64,000 nucleotides of DNA from Actinoallomurus iriomotensis (GCF_030269445.1 NZ_BSTJ01000003.1:558001-622000); one strand, 5' to 3'. Shown: positions 43,522 through 52,380, numbered from the stretch's first letter. Numbers and translations: made by a program. The notes: generated by a model from the sequence alone, not told the origin.

Positions 43522-45168
43522 GTGTCGCTGATCGAGGCACTACGGGCGGGTGCTCCGCAGGCGTTCGGCGCGCTCTATGACGAGCACGCCGGGCCGCTCT
43601 ACGCCTACTGCTACGTCATGGTCGGCGACGAGGCGGGCGACGCGCTGCGCGACGTCTTCGTCACGGTCGCGCGCCACCCGGACGCCATCCCGGGCGACGA
43701 CGCGGAGTTGCCGGCGTGGCTGCACTCACTCGCCCGGACCGAGTGCGTACGGCGCGGCGCCTTCCTGCGCGGCGTCGTGGCGACGCCATCGGCCGACCCG
43801 CTGCGACGCGCACTGGCCCTCCTGAGCCCCGAAGACCGTGAGGTCCTGGCACTGTCGAACGCTCTCGACACGGCGGAGACCGCCCGGGTCCTCGGCGTGG
43901 CGTGGGACGCCGCCGAACTCCTCGTACGGGAGGCGCAGTGGCGCCTGCAGCAGGCCGCCGCCTCGGTGAGCGACCGGGAGCCGCGGGACTCGGCCACGCT
44001 CGCCCCGCTGAGCGGTGCGGCCCTGCACCGGCTGGTGACGCTCGGGTACGAGCCTCCGGCGGGACAACGGGAGCGCGTGCTGTCGTCCTGCGCGGCGGCC
44101 GGACGCGCGCGGGGCGGAACGGCGGTGTTCGGCGCCGACGGGACACCGCTGCCGCCGGATGCGTTCTCCGCACAGGCCGACGACGCCACCCACCAGTTCT
44201 CGACGATCTCCCCGGACGATCCGGCCACCGCACCGCTGCGCTTCGACGGGATTCCGGCGAACACGCGACCGGACCAGCCCGGATCGGACAGACCACCGCC
44301 CGCCGAGATCCCCGGAGCCGCACCGGCCGGACTGGAGCCCACGGGCGCGGGACCGGCCCACGACTCGCCGTACGACGAAGCGGCCACCGCACCGCTGCAC
44401 CTCGGCGGGACCCCGGCGAACACGCGACCGGACCAGCCCGGATCAGACCGACCACCGCCCGCCGAGATCCCCGGAGCCGCACCGGCCGGACTGGAATCCG
44501 TGGGCGCGGGGCCGGCCGGGCACTCGGCGCATGCGGACGAGCAGCCGCCGCCCGGTCGAGGCACGCACGCCAAGCGGAGAAAGCCGGTCATCGGCCGGCG
44601 GGTCATCCCGGTCGTGGGCCTGGTGGCCTGCGTCACCGCGGCGACCGGCGTGGCCCTCGCGTTGTCCGGTTCCAACGACGCCGACCGGACCAGCGCGATC
44701 GTGCACCAGAGTGTGCGCCCGAGCCGATCGGTCCAGCCGTCGCCGTCGGGCGACCAGACGGCTCCGCCGCCCCGGGAGGCCTCGTCGGATCCGGACACGT
44801 CGCCGGCGCCGGCCGGCAGGTCCGCCGGGCCCACGGCCACGAAGTCCCCGAGCAGCCGCGCCTCCGCCGGCGCCCCGGACCCGGCGACCCCCACTCCCAC
44901 GGCCGAGCCGACCACGACTCCGACGGCACGGCACACCCCGACCCCCAAGCCGACCCCGACCCACCATCACACCCCGAAGCCCCACCGGACTCCCAAGCCC
45001 CATCGGACCCCGACGGCCGAGCCGACCTCGCCTGACGAGCCGCGCCCCGAGACACCGACGACCGAGCCCAGGCCACATCACACCGCCGGGCGGGGCGACC
45101 TGTTCGGGCCCACGGGTCGCCGCGACGGCGATCCGGGGGTCCCGTGGCGCCCCGGCCCCCGGTGGTGA
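43522..45168 (+). CDS. Membrane-tethered ECF sigma-like protein with Pro/Thr-rich exterior
   Basis: From the GTG at 43522 (GGAGG upstream; a start at 43483 is less likely) the 548-residue protein begins with sigma region 2-like sequence (APQAFGALYDEHAGPLYAYC) and region 4-like sequence (LLSPEDREVLALSNALDTAE, then TARVLGVAWDAAELLVREAQ). A disordered acidic/Pro stretch with two 53-residue repeats follows. A membrane helix at about 360-382 (VIPVVGLVACVTAATGVALA) leads to an extracellular Pro/Thr/His-rich tail ending WRPGPRW. Sigma domain inside and sensor tail outside would make it a one-piece membrane-bound transcription factor, or the sigma part may be degenerate and act as an anti-sigma. No -10-recognition residues can be confirmed by eye. 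Confidence 0.75.
   Translation: MSLIEALRAGAPQAFGALYDEHAGPLYAYCYVMVGDEAGDALRDVFVTVARHPDAIPGDDAELPAWLHSLARTECVRRGAFLRGVVATPSADPLRRALALLSPEDREVLALSNALDTAETARVLGVAWDAAELLVREAQWRLQQAAASVSDREPRDSATLAPLSGAALHRLVTLGYEPPAGQRERVLSSCAAAGRARGGTAVFGADGTPLPPDAFSAQADDATHQFSTISPDDPATAPLRFDGIPANTRPDQPGSDRPPPAEIPGAAPAGLEPTGAGPAHDSPYDEAATAPLHLGGTPANTRPDQPGSDRPPPAEIPGAAPAGLESVGAGPAGHSAHADEQPPPGRGTHAKRRKPVIGRRVIPVVGLVACVTAATGVALALSGSNDADRTSAIVHQSVRPSRSVQPSPSGDQTAPPPREASSDPDTSPAPAGRSAGPTATKSPSSRASAGAPDPATPTPTAEPTTTPTARHTPTPKPTPTHHHTPKPHRTPKPHRTPTAEPTSPDEPRPETPTTEPRPHHTAGRGDLFGPTGRRDGDPGVPWRPGPRW
44223..44518 (+). repeat. Intragenic 159-bp tandem duplication
   Basis: Two adjacent near-identical units (44223-44381 and 44382 to about 44518) encode ATAPLRFDGIPANTRPDQPG, then SDRPPPAEIPGAAPAGLEPT and ATAPLHLGGTPANTRPDQPG, then SDRPPPAEIPGAAPAGLESV. 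The 53-residue period keeps the frame, and the high nucleotide identity points to recent duplication in the cytoplasmic linker. Confidence 0.88.
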
Positions 45169-45169
45169 C

Positions 45170-45193
45170 GCGGCCGGACCGCCGACCGGCCGC
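45170..45193. terminator. Bidirectional hairpin terminator
   Basis: GCGGCCGG (45170-45177) pairs with CCGGCCGC (45186-45193) across an 8-base loop between convergent genes. It touches the stop codon of the HD-domain gene. Confidence 0.7.
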
Positions 45194-45933
45194 TAACCGG
45201 CCTCGGCGCGGTCGCCCTCGGGCACGGCGCCGAGATGGAGGATGGCGGTGAACCGCTGGTCGGCGCGGTCGAGCTGACCGGTGATGTGGTGCTTGATCCG
45301 GTCCGTCAGCGGGGTGTCGTCGCGGTTGATCAGCTCCTTGAGCGCCGGGACGAGCGGGCGGTACTTCATGGCCAGCTTGCGCACCTTCGGCCCGGTCGTG
45401 TGGACGAGCCCGACCCCGTTGTCGGTGAAGTCCGACACCTTGATGATCCGAGCCGTCGGGTGGCGGTCGAGATTGGCGATGACGTGGGCGCGGTACTGGG
45501 CGTGGACGTCGCGGGTGCGGTCGTACGCCGGGTTCGTCACCGCGTGGACGAGCCCGGCGACGCGCGGGCCGAACTCCTCGGACAGGACCTGCAGGGCCGC
45601 CGCCGCCGGATCGTCGTGGCCCTCGCCCGCCAGCTCGACGGGATGGTCCTCGACGGAGTCGTGCAGGAGGGCGGCGACGAGGACGTCGACGTCGTCCACC
45701 TCGTAGTGGCACATCACGCGCAGCGTCACCCGCAGCAGGTGGTTCACGACGGGTTCGCGGGCCCTGCGGTCCTGGCGGTGCAGGTCGCTCGCCAGCGCCA
45801 GCGCCCGGTTGAGGCGGCGCCAGTCGCGCTCTTCGAACCGCTCGACCTCGCGGGAAAACCGGTCGCGCAGACCGGCCTCACCGTAGACCTCGGTGATCGT
45901 GTGAAGTGGCAGGGTCTGTAGGAAGCTGGGCAC
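45193..45933 (-). CDS. HD-domain phosphohydrolase, SpoT-like (possible small alarmone hydrolase)
   Basis: The 246-residue protein starts at the GTG at 45933 (GGGGAGGAG upstream). It contains the RelA/SpoT hydrolase arrangement: an early His (VVNHLLRVTL), the HD pair in VLVAALLHDSVEDHPVELAG, and the downstream KVSDFTDN, matching the KxxDxxxN motif. No synthetase or TGS domain is present. Mesh1/SAH-type proteins of this size remove the 3'-pyrophosphate of (p)ppGpp, but other nucleotides are possible. It stands alone after the sigma-like gene. Confidence 0.82.
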   Translation of the reverse strand: MPSFLQTLPLHTITEVYGEAGLRDRFSREVERFEERDWRRLNRALALASDLHRQDRRAREPVVNHLLRVTLRVMCHYEVDDVDVLVAALLHDSVEDHPVELAGEGHDDPAAAALQVLSEEFGPRVAGLVHAVTNPAYDRTRDVHAQYRAHVIANLDRHPTARIIKVSDFTDNGVGLVHTTGPKVRKLAMKYRPLVPALKELINRDDTPLTDRIKHHITGQLDRADQRFTAILHLGAVPEGDRAEAG

Positions 45934-46054
45934 CGTGCTCCTCCCCCACAGCGGTGCGCTCCCGCCCTCCGGGAGCGACGCCCGGCGTGTGGAAATGGCC
46001 GTGTGGGGATGAGACGCCGCCGAAGATCACCGGGTTCCGGCCGGCGCGTCGTCC

Positions 46055-46762
46055 TTACCAGGGGACCGGGGTCCCGTCCCAGGAGAAGAACTCCCCGGAG
46101 GGCCCGTCGTCCGGCAGCAGCGCCAGCCGTACGGCGCCCTCCGCGGCCTCGGCCGGGTCACCGTCGCTGGCGGCGGCGGTGGCGTTCAGGTCCGTCCGGC
46201 GGAGGCCGGGCGCGAGCGCGTTGACCTTGATCCCGTCGTCGGCCAGGGAGTGGGCGTAGAGCACGGTCAGCGCGTTGAGCGCCGTCTTCGACGACCGGTA
46301 GGCGGCGTACGTGCCCCGGTGCGGGAACTGCGGCCCGGTCGACCAGGTCAGCGAGCCGGTGCCGCTGGAGACGTTCACGATCCGAGGGTGCTTCGAGCGC
46401 CGCAGCGCCGGCAGGAAGGCGTTGGTCACCGTGACGATCCCGAAGACGTTGGTCTCGTAGACGCGGCGGAAGGCGTCGGCGTCCTCGTGCTCCGGCGTGG
46501 CGCCCTCGCCGGAGATGCCGGCGTTGTTGACCAGGATGTCCAGCGCGGCGACCTGCCGTACGGCCGCGGCGACGCTCGCGGCGTCGGTCACGTCGAGGAC
46601 GAGCGGCCGGGCGTCGCCGCCGATCTCCTCGACGGCGCGTTCTCCGCGCGCGGCGTCGCGCGAACCGACGTAGACGGTGAGGCCCGCGCCCGCGAGCAGG
46701 CGGGCGATCTCCTTGCCGATGCCCTTGTTGGCGCCGGTGACCAGTGCGATGGAGTTGTCCAT
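46055..46762 (-). CDS. Short-chain dehydrogenase/reductase
   Basis: The 235-residue SDR ([20 protein letters not shown]) has cofactor loop TGANKGIG, structural NNAGIS and catalytic Ser-Tyr-Lys (NVSSGTGSL; YAAYRSSKTALN). The end LALLPDDGPSGEFFSWDGTP, then VPW, closely matches the other SDR of this window (62980-63705), showing that the two are paralogues. It is divergent from an MmyB-like XRE regulator with 80 bases between starts. Carbonyl-reductase-like; substrate unknown. Confidence 0.94.
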   Translation of the reverse strand: MDNSIALVTGANKGIGKEIARLLAGAGLTVYVGSRDAARGERAVEEIGGDARPLVLDVTDAASVAAAVRQVAALDILVNNAGISGEGATPEHEDADAFRRVYETNVFGIVTVTNAFLPALRRSKHPRIVNVSSGTGSLTWSTGPQFPHRGTYAAYRSSKTALNALTVLYAHSLADDGIKVNALAPGLRRTDLNATAAASDGDPAEAAEGAVRLALLPDDGPSGEFFSWDGTPVPW

Positions 46763-46842
46763 GCCTTCGAGGGTGCGCGCCGGCGGCGCGGCCGATCCAG
46801 GGACAATCGATACCAGGGAGAAGGGAACCGAGGAGGAGCCCG

Positions 46843-47685
46843 ATGGCGAGAGCCGAACTGGCCCGCTTCCTGCGCGACCGGCGGGAGGGGCTGCGCCCCG
46901 AAGACCTCGGCCTGCCCGCGGGCGGCGGGCGCCGTACGCCGGGCCTGCGCCGCGAGGAGGTCGCCGACCTGGCTCGCATGTCGGTCGACTACTACGTCCG
47001 GCTGGAGCAGGCGCGCGGCCCTCGCCCCTCCCCGCGGATCCTGGGCTCCATGGCGGACGCGCTGCGGCTCTCGCCGCCCGAGCGGACGCATCTGTTCCGG
47101 CTGGCCGGTGTGCCTCCGGAGCCGCCGGCCGGCCCGCCGCGGCACGTCCGCCCGTACGTCGCGGGCCTGCTGCACCGGCTCCCGGCGACCGCGGTCGTCG
47201 TCACCGCGGCCACCTACGACGTGATCGCCTGGAATCCGCTGGCCGAGGCACTGCTCGGCGACCTTGGCGCGCAGTCCAACCTGGCCCGCCGGCGCTTCCT
47301 GTTCTCCGACGAGGTGCTGACCACGGGCCACGAGGAGTTCGGCGAGATCGCGGTCGCCCGGCTGCGGGCGGCCGCCGACCGGTATCCGCGCGACGCGGCC
47401 CTGGCCGCCCTGCTGGCCGAGCTCAGGGCGGGCAGCGCGGAGTTCAACGAGATCTGGGCCACCAACCCGGTCCGCGTCCCCGGCCACCGGACGAAGACGA
47501 TGACGCATCCCGAGCTCGGCCGGCTGCACATCAGCTGTGACATCCTCAGCGTCCCCGACGACGACCAGCAGGTCGTGTTCATGACCGCCGAGCCGGACAC
47601 ACCGACCGCCCGGGCCCTGCACCATCTGGCCGACCGGTCTCTGCGGGAACGCGGTGGCGGAAGCATCCCTCCGCACACGAGATGA
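46843..47685 (+). CDS. XRE-family regulator with MmyB-like ligand-binding domain
   Basis: The 280-residue protein starts at the ATG at 46843 with GAGGAGGAG just before. An XRE helix-turn-helix (LARFLRDRREGLRPEDLGLP, TPGLRREEVADLARMSVDYY, VRLEQARGPRPSPRIL) precedes the MmyB PAS-like domain (VTAATYDVIAWNPLAEALLG, LARRRFLFSDE, FNEIWATNPVRVPGHRTKTM, HPELGRLHISCDILSVPDDD). Such regulators bind small hydrophobic molecules and usually control the adjacent divergent SDR, here 46055-46762. Confidence 0.94.
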   Translation: MARAELARFLRDRREGLRPEDLGLPAGGGRRTPGLRREEVADLARMSVDYYVRLEQARGPRPSPRILGSMADALRLSPPERTHLFRLAGVPPEPPAGPPRHVRPYVAGLLHRLPATAVVVTAATYDVIAWNPLAEALLGDLGAQSNLARRRFLFSDEVLTTGHEEFGEIAVARLRAAADRYPRDAALAALLAELRAGSAEFNEIWATNPVRVPGHRTKTMTHPELGRLHISCDILSVPDDDQQVVFMTAEPDTPTARALHHLADRSLRERGGGSIPPHTR

Positions 47686-47770
47686 TGCGCGGGCGGGCCG
47701 GGGCGCGGCGGAGTGCCACGGCCGAAGGGTGTAGGCCTGAAGGAAAGCCTTAGGGGAGGACGAGTCGACG

Positions 47771-49465
47771 GTGAGTGACAACGTGTCCGATGGCGTGTCG
47801 AGCTTCGCGGATCTGGGGTTGGGTCCGGAACTCCTGAACGCGCTGTCCGGTCTGGGTTACGAGGAGCCCACGCCCATCCAGCGGGAGGCGATTCCGCCGT
47901 TGCTGGAGGGAAGGGATCTCATCGGGCAGGCGGCCACGGGCACGGGAAAGACGGCGGCGTTCGCACTGCCGCTGTTGCAGGGGTTGTCCAGTGACGAGGG
48001 ACGCACCGGGCCGGCGGCCCTGATCCTGGTGCCCACGCGGGAGCTGGCCGTACAGGTCTCCCAGGCGTTCCACCGCTACGGCCGCGGGCTGGGCGTGCGC
48101 GTCGTGCCCATCTACGGCGGGCAGCCGATCGGCTGGCAGATGAAGGCGCTCGAGCGCGGGGTCGACGTCGTGGTCGCGACACCCGGACGGGCGCTCGACC
48201 ACATCGGCCGTGGCACGCTCCGCCCGCAGGAGATCAAGGCGGTCGTGCTGGACGAGGCGGACGAGATGCTCGACATGGGTTTCGCCGAGGACATCGAGGA
48301 GATCCTGCGCGAGACCCCCGACGACCGCCGGACGGTGCTGTTCTCCGCGACGCTGCCCCCGCGCATCAAGGGGCTCACCGGCCGCTACCTGCGCGACCCG
48401 GTCCAGATCCAGATCGGCCGCGAGGAGGCGCCGCCCGGTGAGGCCCCTCTGGTACGGCAGAACGCGTACGTGGTGGCACGGGCGCACAAGCCGGCGGCGC
48501 TCGGACGCCTGCTGGACGTGGAGGCGCCCACGGCCGCGATCGTCTTCTGCCGCACCCGCGAGGAGGTCGACCAGCTGACCGAGACCCTCAACGGACGCGG
48601 CTACCGCGCCGAGGCGCTGCACGGCGGCATGAGCCAGGACCAGCGCGACCGCGTCATGGGGAGGCTGCGCGGCGGGACGGCGGAGCTGCTCATCGCCACC
48701 GACGTCGCCGCGCGCGGCCTGGACGTCGAGCAGCTCACGCATGTCGTCAACTACAACGTTCCGTCCGCGCCCGAGTCGTACGTGCACCGCATCGGCCGGG
48801 TGGGCCGCGCCGGCCGCGAGGGCGTGGCCATCACCCTGGCGGAGCCGCGCGAGCACCGGATGCTCAAGACGATCGAGCGGGTGACGAAGCAGCGCATCAC
48901 GGTGGAGAAGGTGCCGACGGTCGCCGACCTGCGCGCGCGGCGCCTGGAGCTGACCCGCGCCGCGCTGCAGGAGAGCCTCATGGAGGACGACCTGTCGCGC
49001 TTCCTGGCCGTGGTCGAGCCGCTCACCGAGGAGTTCGACGTCATGGAGGTGGCGCTCGCCGCGGTGAAGATGGCGTACGAGTCCAGCGGGGCCGCGGCCG
49101 ACGAGGAGGAGATCCCGCAGATCGCCCCGAAGGCCGCCGACCGGGAGGGACGCGACCGCCGGGGCGCCGGCGCGCGGCGGGACCGGCGCGGGGGCACCCC
49201 CGCCCAGGGCATGACCCGCTTGTTCATCGGTCTCGGGCGCAGTGCGGCGGTCCGGCCGCAGGATCTGGTCGGCGCGATCGCCGGCGAGTCGAAGCTGTCC
49301 GGGCGCGACATCGGGGCGATCGAGATCGCCGACCGGTTCTCGCTGGTCGAGGTCCCGGAGTCCGCGGCCGAGCAGGTGATCAAGGCCTTGCGACGCACCA
49401 CGATCAAGGGAAGAAAGCCCACGGTCCGCCGGGAACGCGACACGACGGGCAGACGTCCACGGTGA
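47771..49465 (+). CDS. deaD: DEAD-box ATP-dependent RNA helicase with DbpA-type RNA-binding domain
   Basis: The 564-residue helicase has all core motifs: Q-motif (EEPTPIQREAIPPLLEG), Walker A (GQAATGTGKTAAFALPLL), PTREL, DEAD (AVVLDEADEMLDMGF), SAT (LFSATLPPRI), and HRIGRVGRAGREG. The C-terminus has a charged linker and a DbpA-like RNA-binding domain (MTRLFIGLGRSAAVRPQDLV, then GAIAGESKLSGRDIGAIEIA). It probably remodels structured RNA or ribosome assembly intermediates, as CsdA/DeaD does, often under cold stress. The GTG at 47771 follows a GGGGAGGA sequence. Confidence 0.95.
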   Translation: MSDNVSDGVSSFADLGLGPELLNALSGLGYEEPTPIQREAIPPLLEGRDLIGQAATGTGKTAAFALPLLQGLSSDEGRTGPAALILVPTRELAVQVSQAFHRYGRGLGVRVVPIYGGQPIGWQMKALERGVDVVVATPGRALDHIGRGTLRPQEIKAVVLDEADEMLDMGFAEDIEEILRETPDDRRTVLFSATLPPRIKGLTGRYLRDPVQIQIGREEAPPGEAPLVRQNAYVVARAHKPAALGRLLDVEAPTAAIVFCRTREEVDQLTETLNGRGYRAEALHGGMSQDQRDRVMGRLRGGTAELLIATDVAARGLDVEQLTHVVNYNVPSAPESYVHRIGRVGRAGREGVAITLAEPREHRMLKTIERVTKQRITVEKVPTVADLRARRLELTRAALQESLMEDDLSRFLAVVEPLTEEFDVMEVALAAVKMAYESSGAAADEEEIPQIAPKAADREGRDRRGAGARRDRRGGTPAQGMTRLFIGLGRSAAVRPQDLVGAIAGESKLSGRDIGAIEIADRFSLVEVPESAAEQVIKALRRTTIKGRKPTVRRERDTTGRRPR

Positions 49466-49548
49466 GGTGAAGCCACGGGCGCGGAAAGCGGAAGCCGGTT
49501 GCGGTTGATACCCAGGTGACCGCCATCCGCGCTATGGAAAGGCATCAC

Positions 49549-50106
49549 ATGACAGGGGATCCTCCGCCCCATCCGGCCGAGCGTTTCGACGAGGTGTTCG
49601 ACGCCTACTTCGTCGAGATCCACCGGTACGCGGCCAAGCGGCTCGGCCCGGACGCCGCCGGTGACGTCGCGGCACAGACGTTCCTGGAGGCGTTCCGGCA
49701 ACGTCGCCGCTACGACCCGGAGCGCGCGGGTGTGCGCACCTGGCTGTACGGCATCGCCACCAAAGTGGTCGGCAGGCACCAGCGGGCCGAGACACGCGCG
49801 CTGCGGGCGCGCGCCCGCCTCGGCCCGGGCCGGGGCGCCGAGGAGCACACCGAACGGGTCGACGCGCGGGTCAGCGCGCAGGGCCTGCGAGGCGAGCTCG
49901 CCGGGGCGATCGCGGCGCTGCCGCGCGGGCAACGCGACGTGCTGTTGCTCGTGGCCCTGGCCGACCTCAGCCACGACGAGGTCGCGGCGGCGCTGGGGAT
50001 CTCCTATGGCACGGTCGGCTCCCGGCTGAGCCGTGCCCGAACCACACTGCGCAGGGCGCTGGGCGGCACCAATCCGATGCTCACTCTGGAGGAACAACAT
50101 GGATGA
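49549..50106 (+). CDS. ECF RNA polymerase sigma factor
   Basis: The 185-residue protein from the ATG at 49549 (GGAAAGG upstream) has region 2 (RFDEVFDAYFVEIHRYAAKR, then LGPDAAGDVAAQTFLEAFRQ) and region 4 (LAGAIAALPRGQRDVLLLVA, then LADLSHDEVAAALGISYGTVGSRLSRAR). The 3' end overlaps the following CU044_5270-type gene by 8 bases (the ATG lies before the sigma TGA), so translation is coupled. It is a typical ECF sigma factor released by its membrane partner on stress. Confidence 0.94.
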   Translation: MTGDPPPHPAERFDEVFDAYFVEIHRYAAKRLGPDAAGDVAAQTFLEAFRQRRRYDPERAGVRTWLYGIATKVVGRHQRAETRALRARARLGPGRGAEEHTERVDARVSAQGLRGELAGAIAALPRGQRDVLLLVALADLSHDEVAAALGISYGTVGSRLSRARTTLRRALGGTNPMLTLEEQHG

Positions 50107-51265
50107 GGTGCGGATGGTCCGGGACTCCTACCCCGAGCCGGCCCCGCCCACCGCCCGGGAGATCGCTCGGGCGAAGTCGCTGCTGGCCGGCCCGCCGCGC
50201 CGCTCGCGGCCCCGGCTGCTGTGGGGACTGGGCGGTGTCGTCGCGGCGGGCGCGGCGACGGCCGTGGCACTCACGCTCGTCGGCGGGAACGCGCCCGCCC
50301 CGCCGCAGCCGACCGGCCCGGTACACCTGGACGACAAGGCGCTCGTCCTCGCGGCGGCGGAGAAGGCGGAACAGCAGCCGACCGGCGTCTACTGGCACAC
50401 CGACGTGGTCCAGGGCCAGTCCTTCATCGTTCGTGCGAAGACCGGGACCTATGCGATCACCGGTGCGCTCGACGAGATGTTCGGCTGGTGGGGCGCCAAG
50501 TCCGGCATGGGCGAGGGGCACTACGGTCGCGACCTCCCGGCCCGCCCGGTGACCGCGCGGGACGCGGCACTGTGGCGCAAGGCCGGGTCGCCGTCGACCT
50601 TCCGCGTCTGGGCCGGCGACCACTACGACACCTACACCACCAAGGCGCAGAAGTGGCAGATGGACGGCGTGAACAAGGGGACGGATCCGCACGGGGGTGG
50701 AAGCCTCGTGGGCGCCCTGGGGATGTCGGTCGAGGAGCTGCAGAAACTGCCGAGTGACTCTGCCAAGCTCGCCGAGATGTTCCTGAGCGATAAGACCATC
50801 TACAAGAAAGAGCACCCGATGGGCGCGCCCGCCGGCCGGACGAGGCAGGTCCCGCCCGCCGTCAAGCTCCACTTGGCGGGAGCCCTGGCACAGAACCCGG
50901 TCCAGCCGAAGGTGCGGGCGGGCCTGATGCGGGCGGCGACCACCCAGCCGGGCATCCACGCGATCGGCCGCGACACCGACCCGCTGGGCCGCCCGGGCGT
51001 CGCCCTGGCCGCCGACGACACCGCCTCGACCTGGACCGGGGAATACGGCGGGCCGCAGGCCGCCCGGGGGACCTACCGTTCCCGCAAGGTGATCGTCTTC
51101 GACCAGCGCACCGGGGCGATGCTGTCCGAACAGGAGGAGCTGACCAAGCCCGGTGGCCCGTACGCGGAGATGAAGCCCGGATTCATCATCGACTACGTGG
51201 CCTACCGCTCGGCGGGCTGGACCGACACCAAGCCGAGCCCGTCGGCCGAACTGCCCTTCCGCTGA
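50099..51265 (+). CDS. CU044_5270-family membrane protein (sigma-linked)
   Basis: The 388-residue protein (MDEVRMVRDSYPEPAPPTAR) has an N-terminal cytoplasmic segment, one membrane helix (LLWGLGGVVAAGAATAVALT) and a long extracellular domain (YWHTDVVQGQSFIVRAKTGT, then LHLAGALAQNPVQPKVRAGL, then IVFDQRTGAMLSEQEELTKP). This layout and its place after an ECF sigma gene identify the CU044_5270 family, thought to be anti-sigma or sensor proteins. The start overlaps the sigma gene. TGGAGGAA lies 5 bases before the ATG. Confidence 0.85.
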   Translation: MDEVRMVRDSYPEPAPPTAREIARAKSLLAGPPRRSRPRLLWGLGGVVAAGAATAVALTLVGGNAPAPPQPTGPVHLDDKALVLAAAEKAEQQPTGVYWHTDVVQGQSFIVRAKTGTYAITGALDEMFGWWGAKSGMGEGHYGRDLPARPVTARDAALWRKAGSPSTFRVWAGDHYDTYTTKAQKWQMDGVNKGTDPHGGGSLVGALGMSVEELQKLPSDSAKLAEMFLSDKTIYKKEHPMGAPAGRTRQVPPAVKLHLAGALAQNPVQPKVRAGLMRAATTQPGIHAIGRDTDPLGRPGVALAADDTASTWTGEYGGPQAARGTYRSRKVIVFDQRTGAMLSEQEELTKPGGPYAEMKPGFIIDYVAYRSAGWTDTKPSPSAELPFR

Positions 51266-51274
51266 CCGGCGCCT

Positions 51275-51311
51275 CGCCGCCCGCGCCCGGATCTCCCCGG
51301 CGTGGGCGGCG
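51275..51311. terminator. Bidirectional hairpin terminator
   Basis: A 16-bp stem with two mismatches (arms 51275-51290 and 51296-51311, loop ATCTC) lies between the convergent CU044_5270 and small membrane-protein genes. Confidence 0.8.
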
Positions 51312-51318
51312 GGGCCCG

Positions 51319-51681
51319 CTACCGCGAGGTGACGAGCAGGGCGATCCGGACCGCCGCGACGACGGTGACGAGACATGCCACGACGACGGCGACCGTCGCG
51401 GGCTCCCGGCCGTCCCACGAACGGCCGTTCCGGTCGGCCGGTCTCCTGGTCCGCAGCAGAGCGGGCACGCCACAGGCCAGGGCGATGATCGCGAAGAGCG
51501 CCGGCGCGCCCATGCGCCCGGCGGCGTAGTCGGTCCCGATGTCGGCCGCCGGCCGATACGAGAGCGAGTTGAAGGTCATGAGCCCGGCGAGCACCGCGAA
51601 GGTCGCGGCGGTGATCGCCAGCACGTTGCGGCGTCGTGGCCGCCGGTCCTGCTCTGCGGACGTCTCAGGCTCTGCGGTCAT
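51319..51681 (-). CDS. Small multi-pass membrane protein
   Basis: The 120-residue product has three hydrophobic segments (VLAITAATFAVLAGLMTFNS, ALFAIIALACGVPALL, and TVAVVVACLVTVVAAVRIAL) separated by polar loops, with Arg-rich N-terminal residues facing the cytoplasm. It lies just after the two-component genes on the same strand, but a 21-base gap separates it from the regulator's stop codon at the other end, so it is transcribed downstream of them. No family recognised. Confidence 0.65.
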   Translation of the reverse strand: MTAEPETSAEQDRRPRRRNVLAITAATFAVLAGLMTFNSLSYRPAADIGTDYAAGRMGAPALFAIIALACGVPALLRTRRPADRNGRSWDGREPATVAVVVACLVTVVAAVRIALLVTSR

Positions 51682-51702
51682 GGTCGAGAAGAGTAGAGAT
51701 GA

Positions 51703-52380
51703 TCAGTCGCCGGGTGAAGGCTCGTCGATGACGCGGTAGCCGACGCCCGGCTTGGTGACGATGACGGGTGGGTCGCCGAGCTTGCGGCGAAGCCGGCCGA
51801 TGGTCACGGCGACCGTGTTGGTGAAGGGGTCGGCGTGCTCGTCCCACACCTGTTCGAGCAGGTCCTCGGCACTGAGGAACGCGGGACCGGCGCGCAGGAG
51901 CGCCTCCAGCACCCCGAACTCCTTGACCGACAGGTCGAGCGGGCGTCCGTCCCGTGCGACGGTGCGCCGCAGCGGGTCCAGCTCGATGCCGGCCGCGCGC
52001 AGGACCCGGGCTCGGGCGGCGGGCTGACGGCGGGCCAGCGAGCGGATGCGCAGCACGAGCTCGGGAAAGTGGAACGGCTTGGCGAGATAGTCGTCGGCTC
52101 CCAGGCTCAGCCCGCTGACCCGGTCACCGGGCGAGCCGGCCGCCGTCAGCATCAGCACCATGACCCGGTCGTGGCGTTCGGCGATCATCTTGCAGAGGGT
52201 GTCGCCGTGGATGCCCGGCAGGTCACGGTCGAGGACGACCACGTCGTAGGCGTTGAGGTCGAGCTTGGCCGCGGCCTCCAGGCCGTCGTGGGCGGCGTCC
52301 ACGGCCATGCCCTGGTCGCGCAGCCCCTCGACCAGGACGTCGGCGAGGGACCGGGCGTCCTCCACCACCAGCACCCTCAC
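51703..52380 (-). CDS. OmpR/PhoB-type response regulator
   Basis: The 225-residue protein starts at the GTG at 52380 (VRVLVVEDARSLADVLVEGL), overlapping the kinase stop by GTGA. The receiver phosphoacceptor is Asp51 in VVVLDRDLPG; the Thr and Lys switch residues lie in VLMLTAAG and LAKPFHF. The C-terminal winged helix reads LSVKEFGVLEALLRAGPAFL, then TNTVAVTIGRLRRKLGD. It pairs with the upstream kinase and probably controls the divergent ABC transporter genes starting at 53703. Confidence 0.95.
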   Translation of the reverse strand: MRVLVVEDARSLADVLVEGLRDQGMAVDAAHDGLEAAAKLDLNAYDVVVLDRDLPGIHGDTLCKMIAERHDRVMVLMLTAAGSPGDRVSGLSLGADDYLAKPFHFPELVLRIRSLARRQPAARARVLRAAGIELDPLRRTVARDGRPLDLSVKEFGVLEALLRAGPAFLSAEDLLEQVWDEHADPFTNTVAVTIGRLRRKLGDPPVIVTKPGVGYRVIDEPSPGD

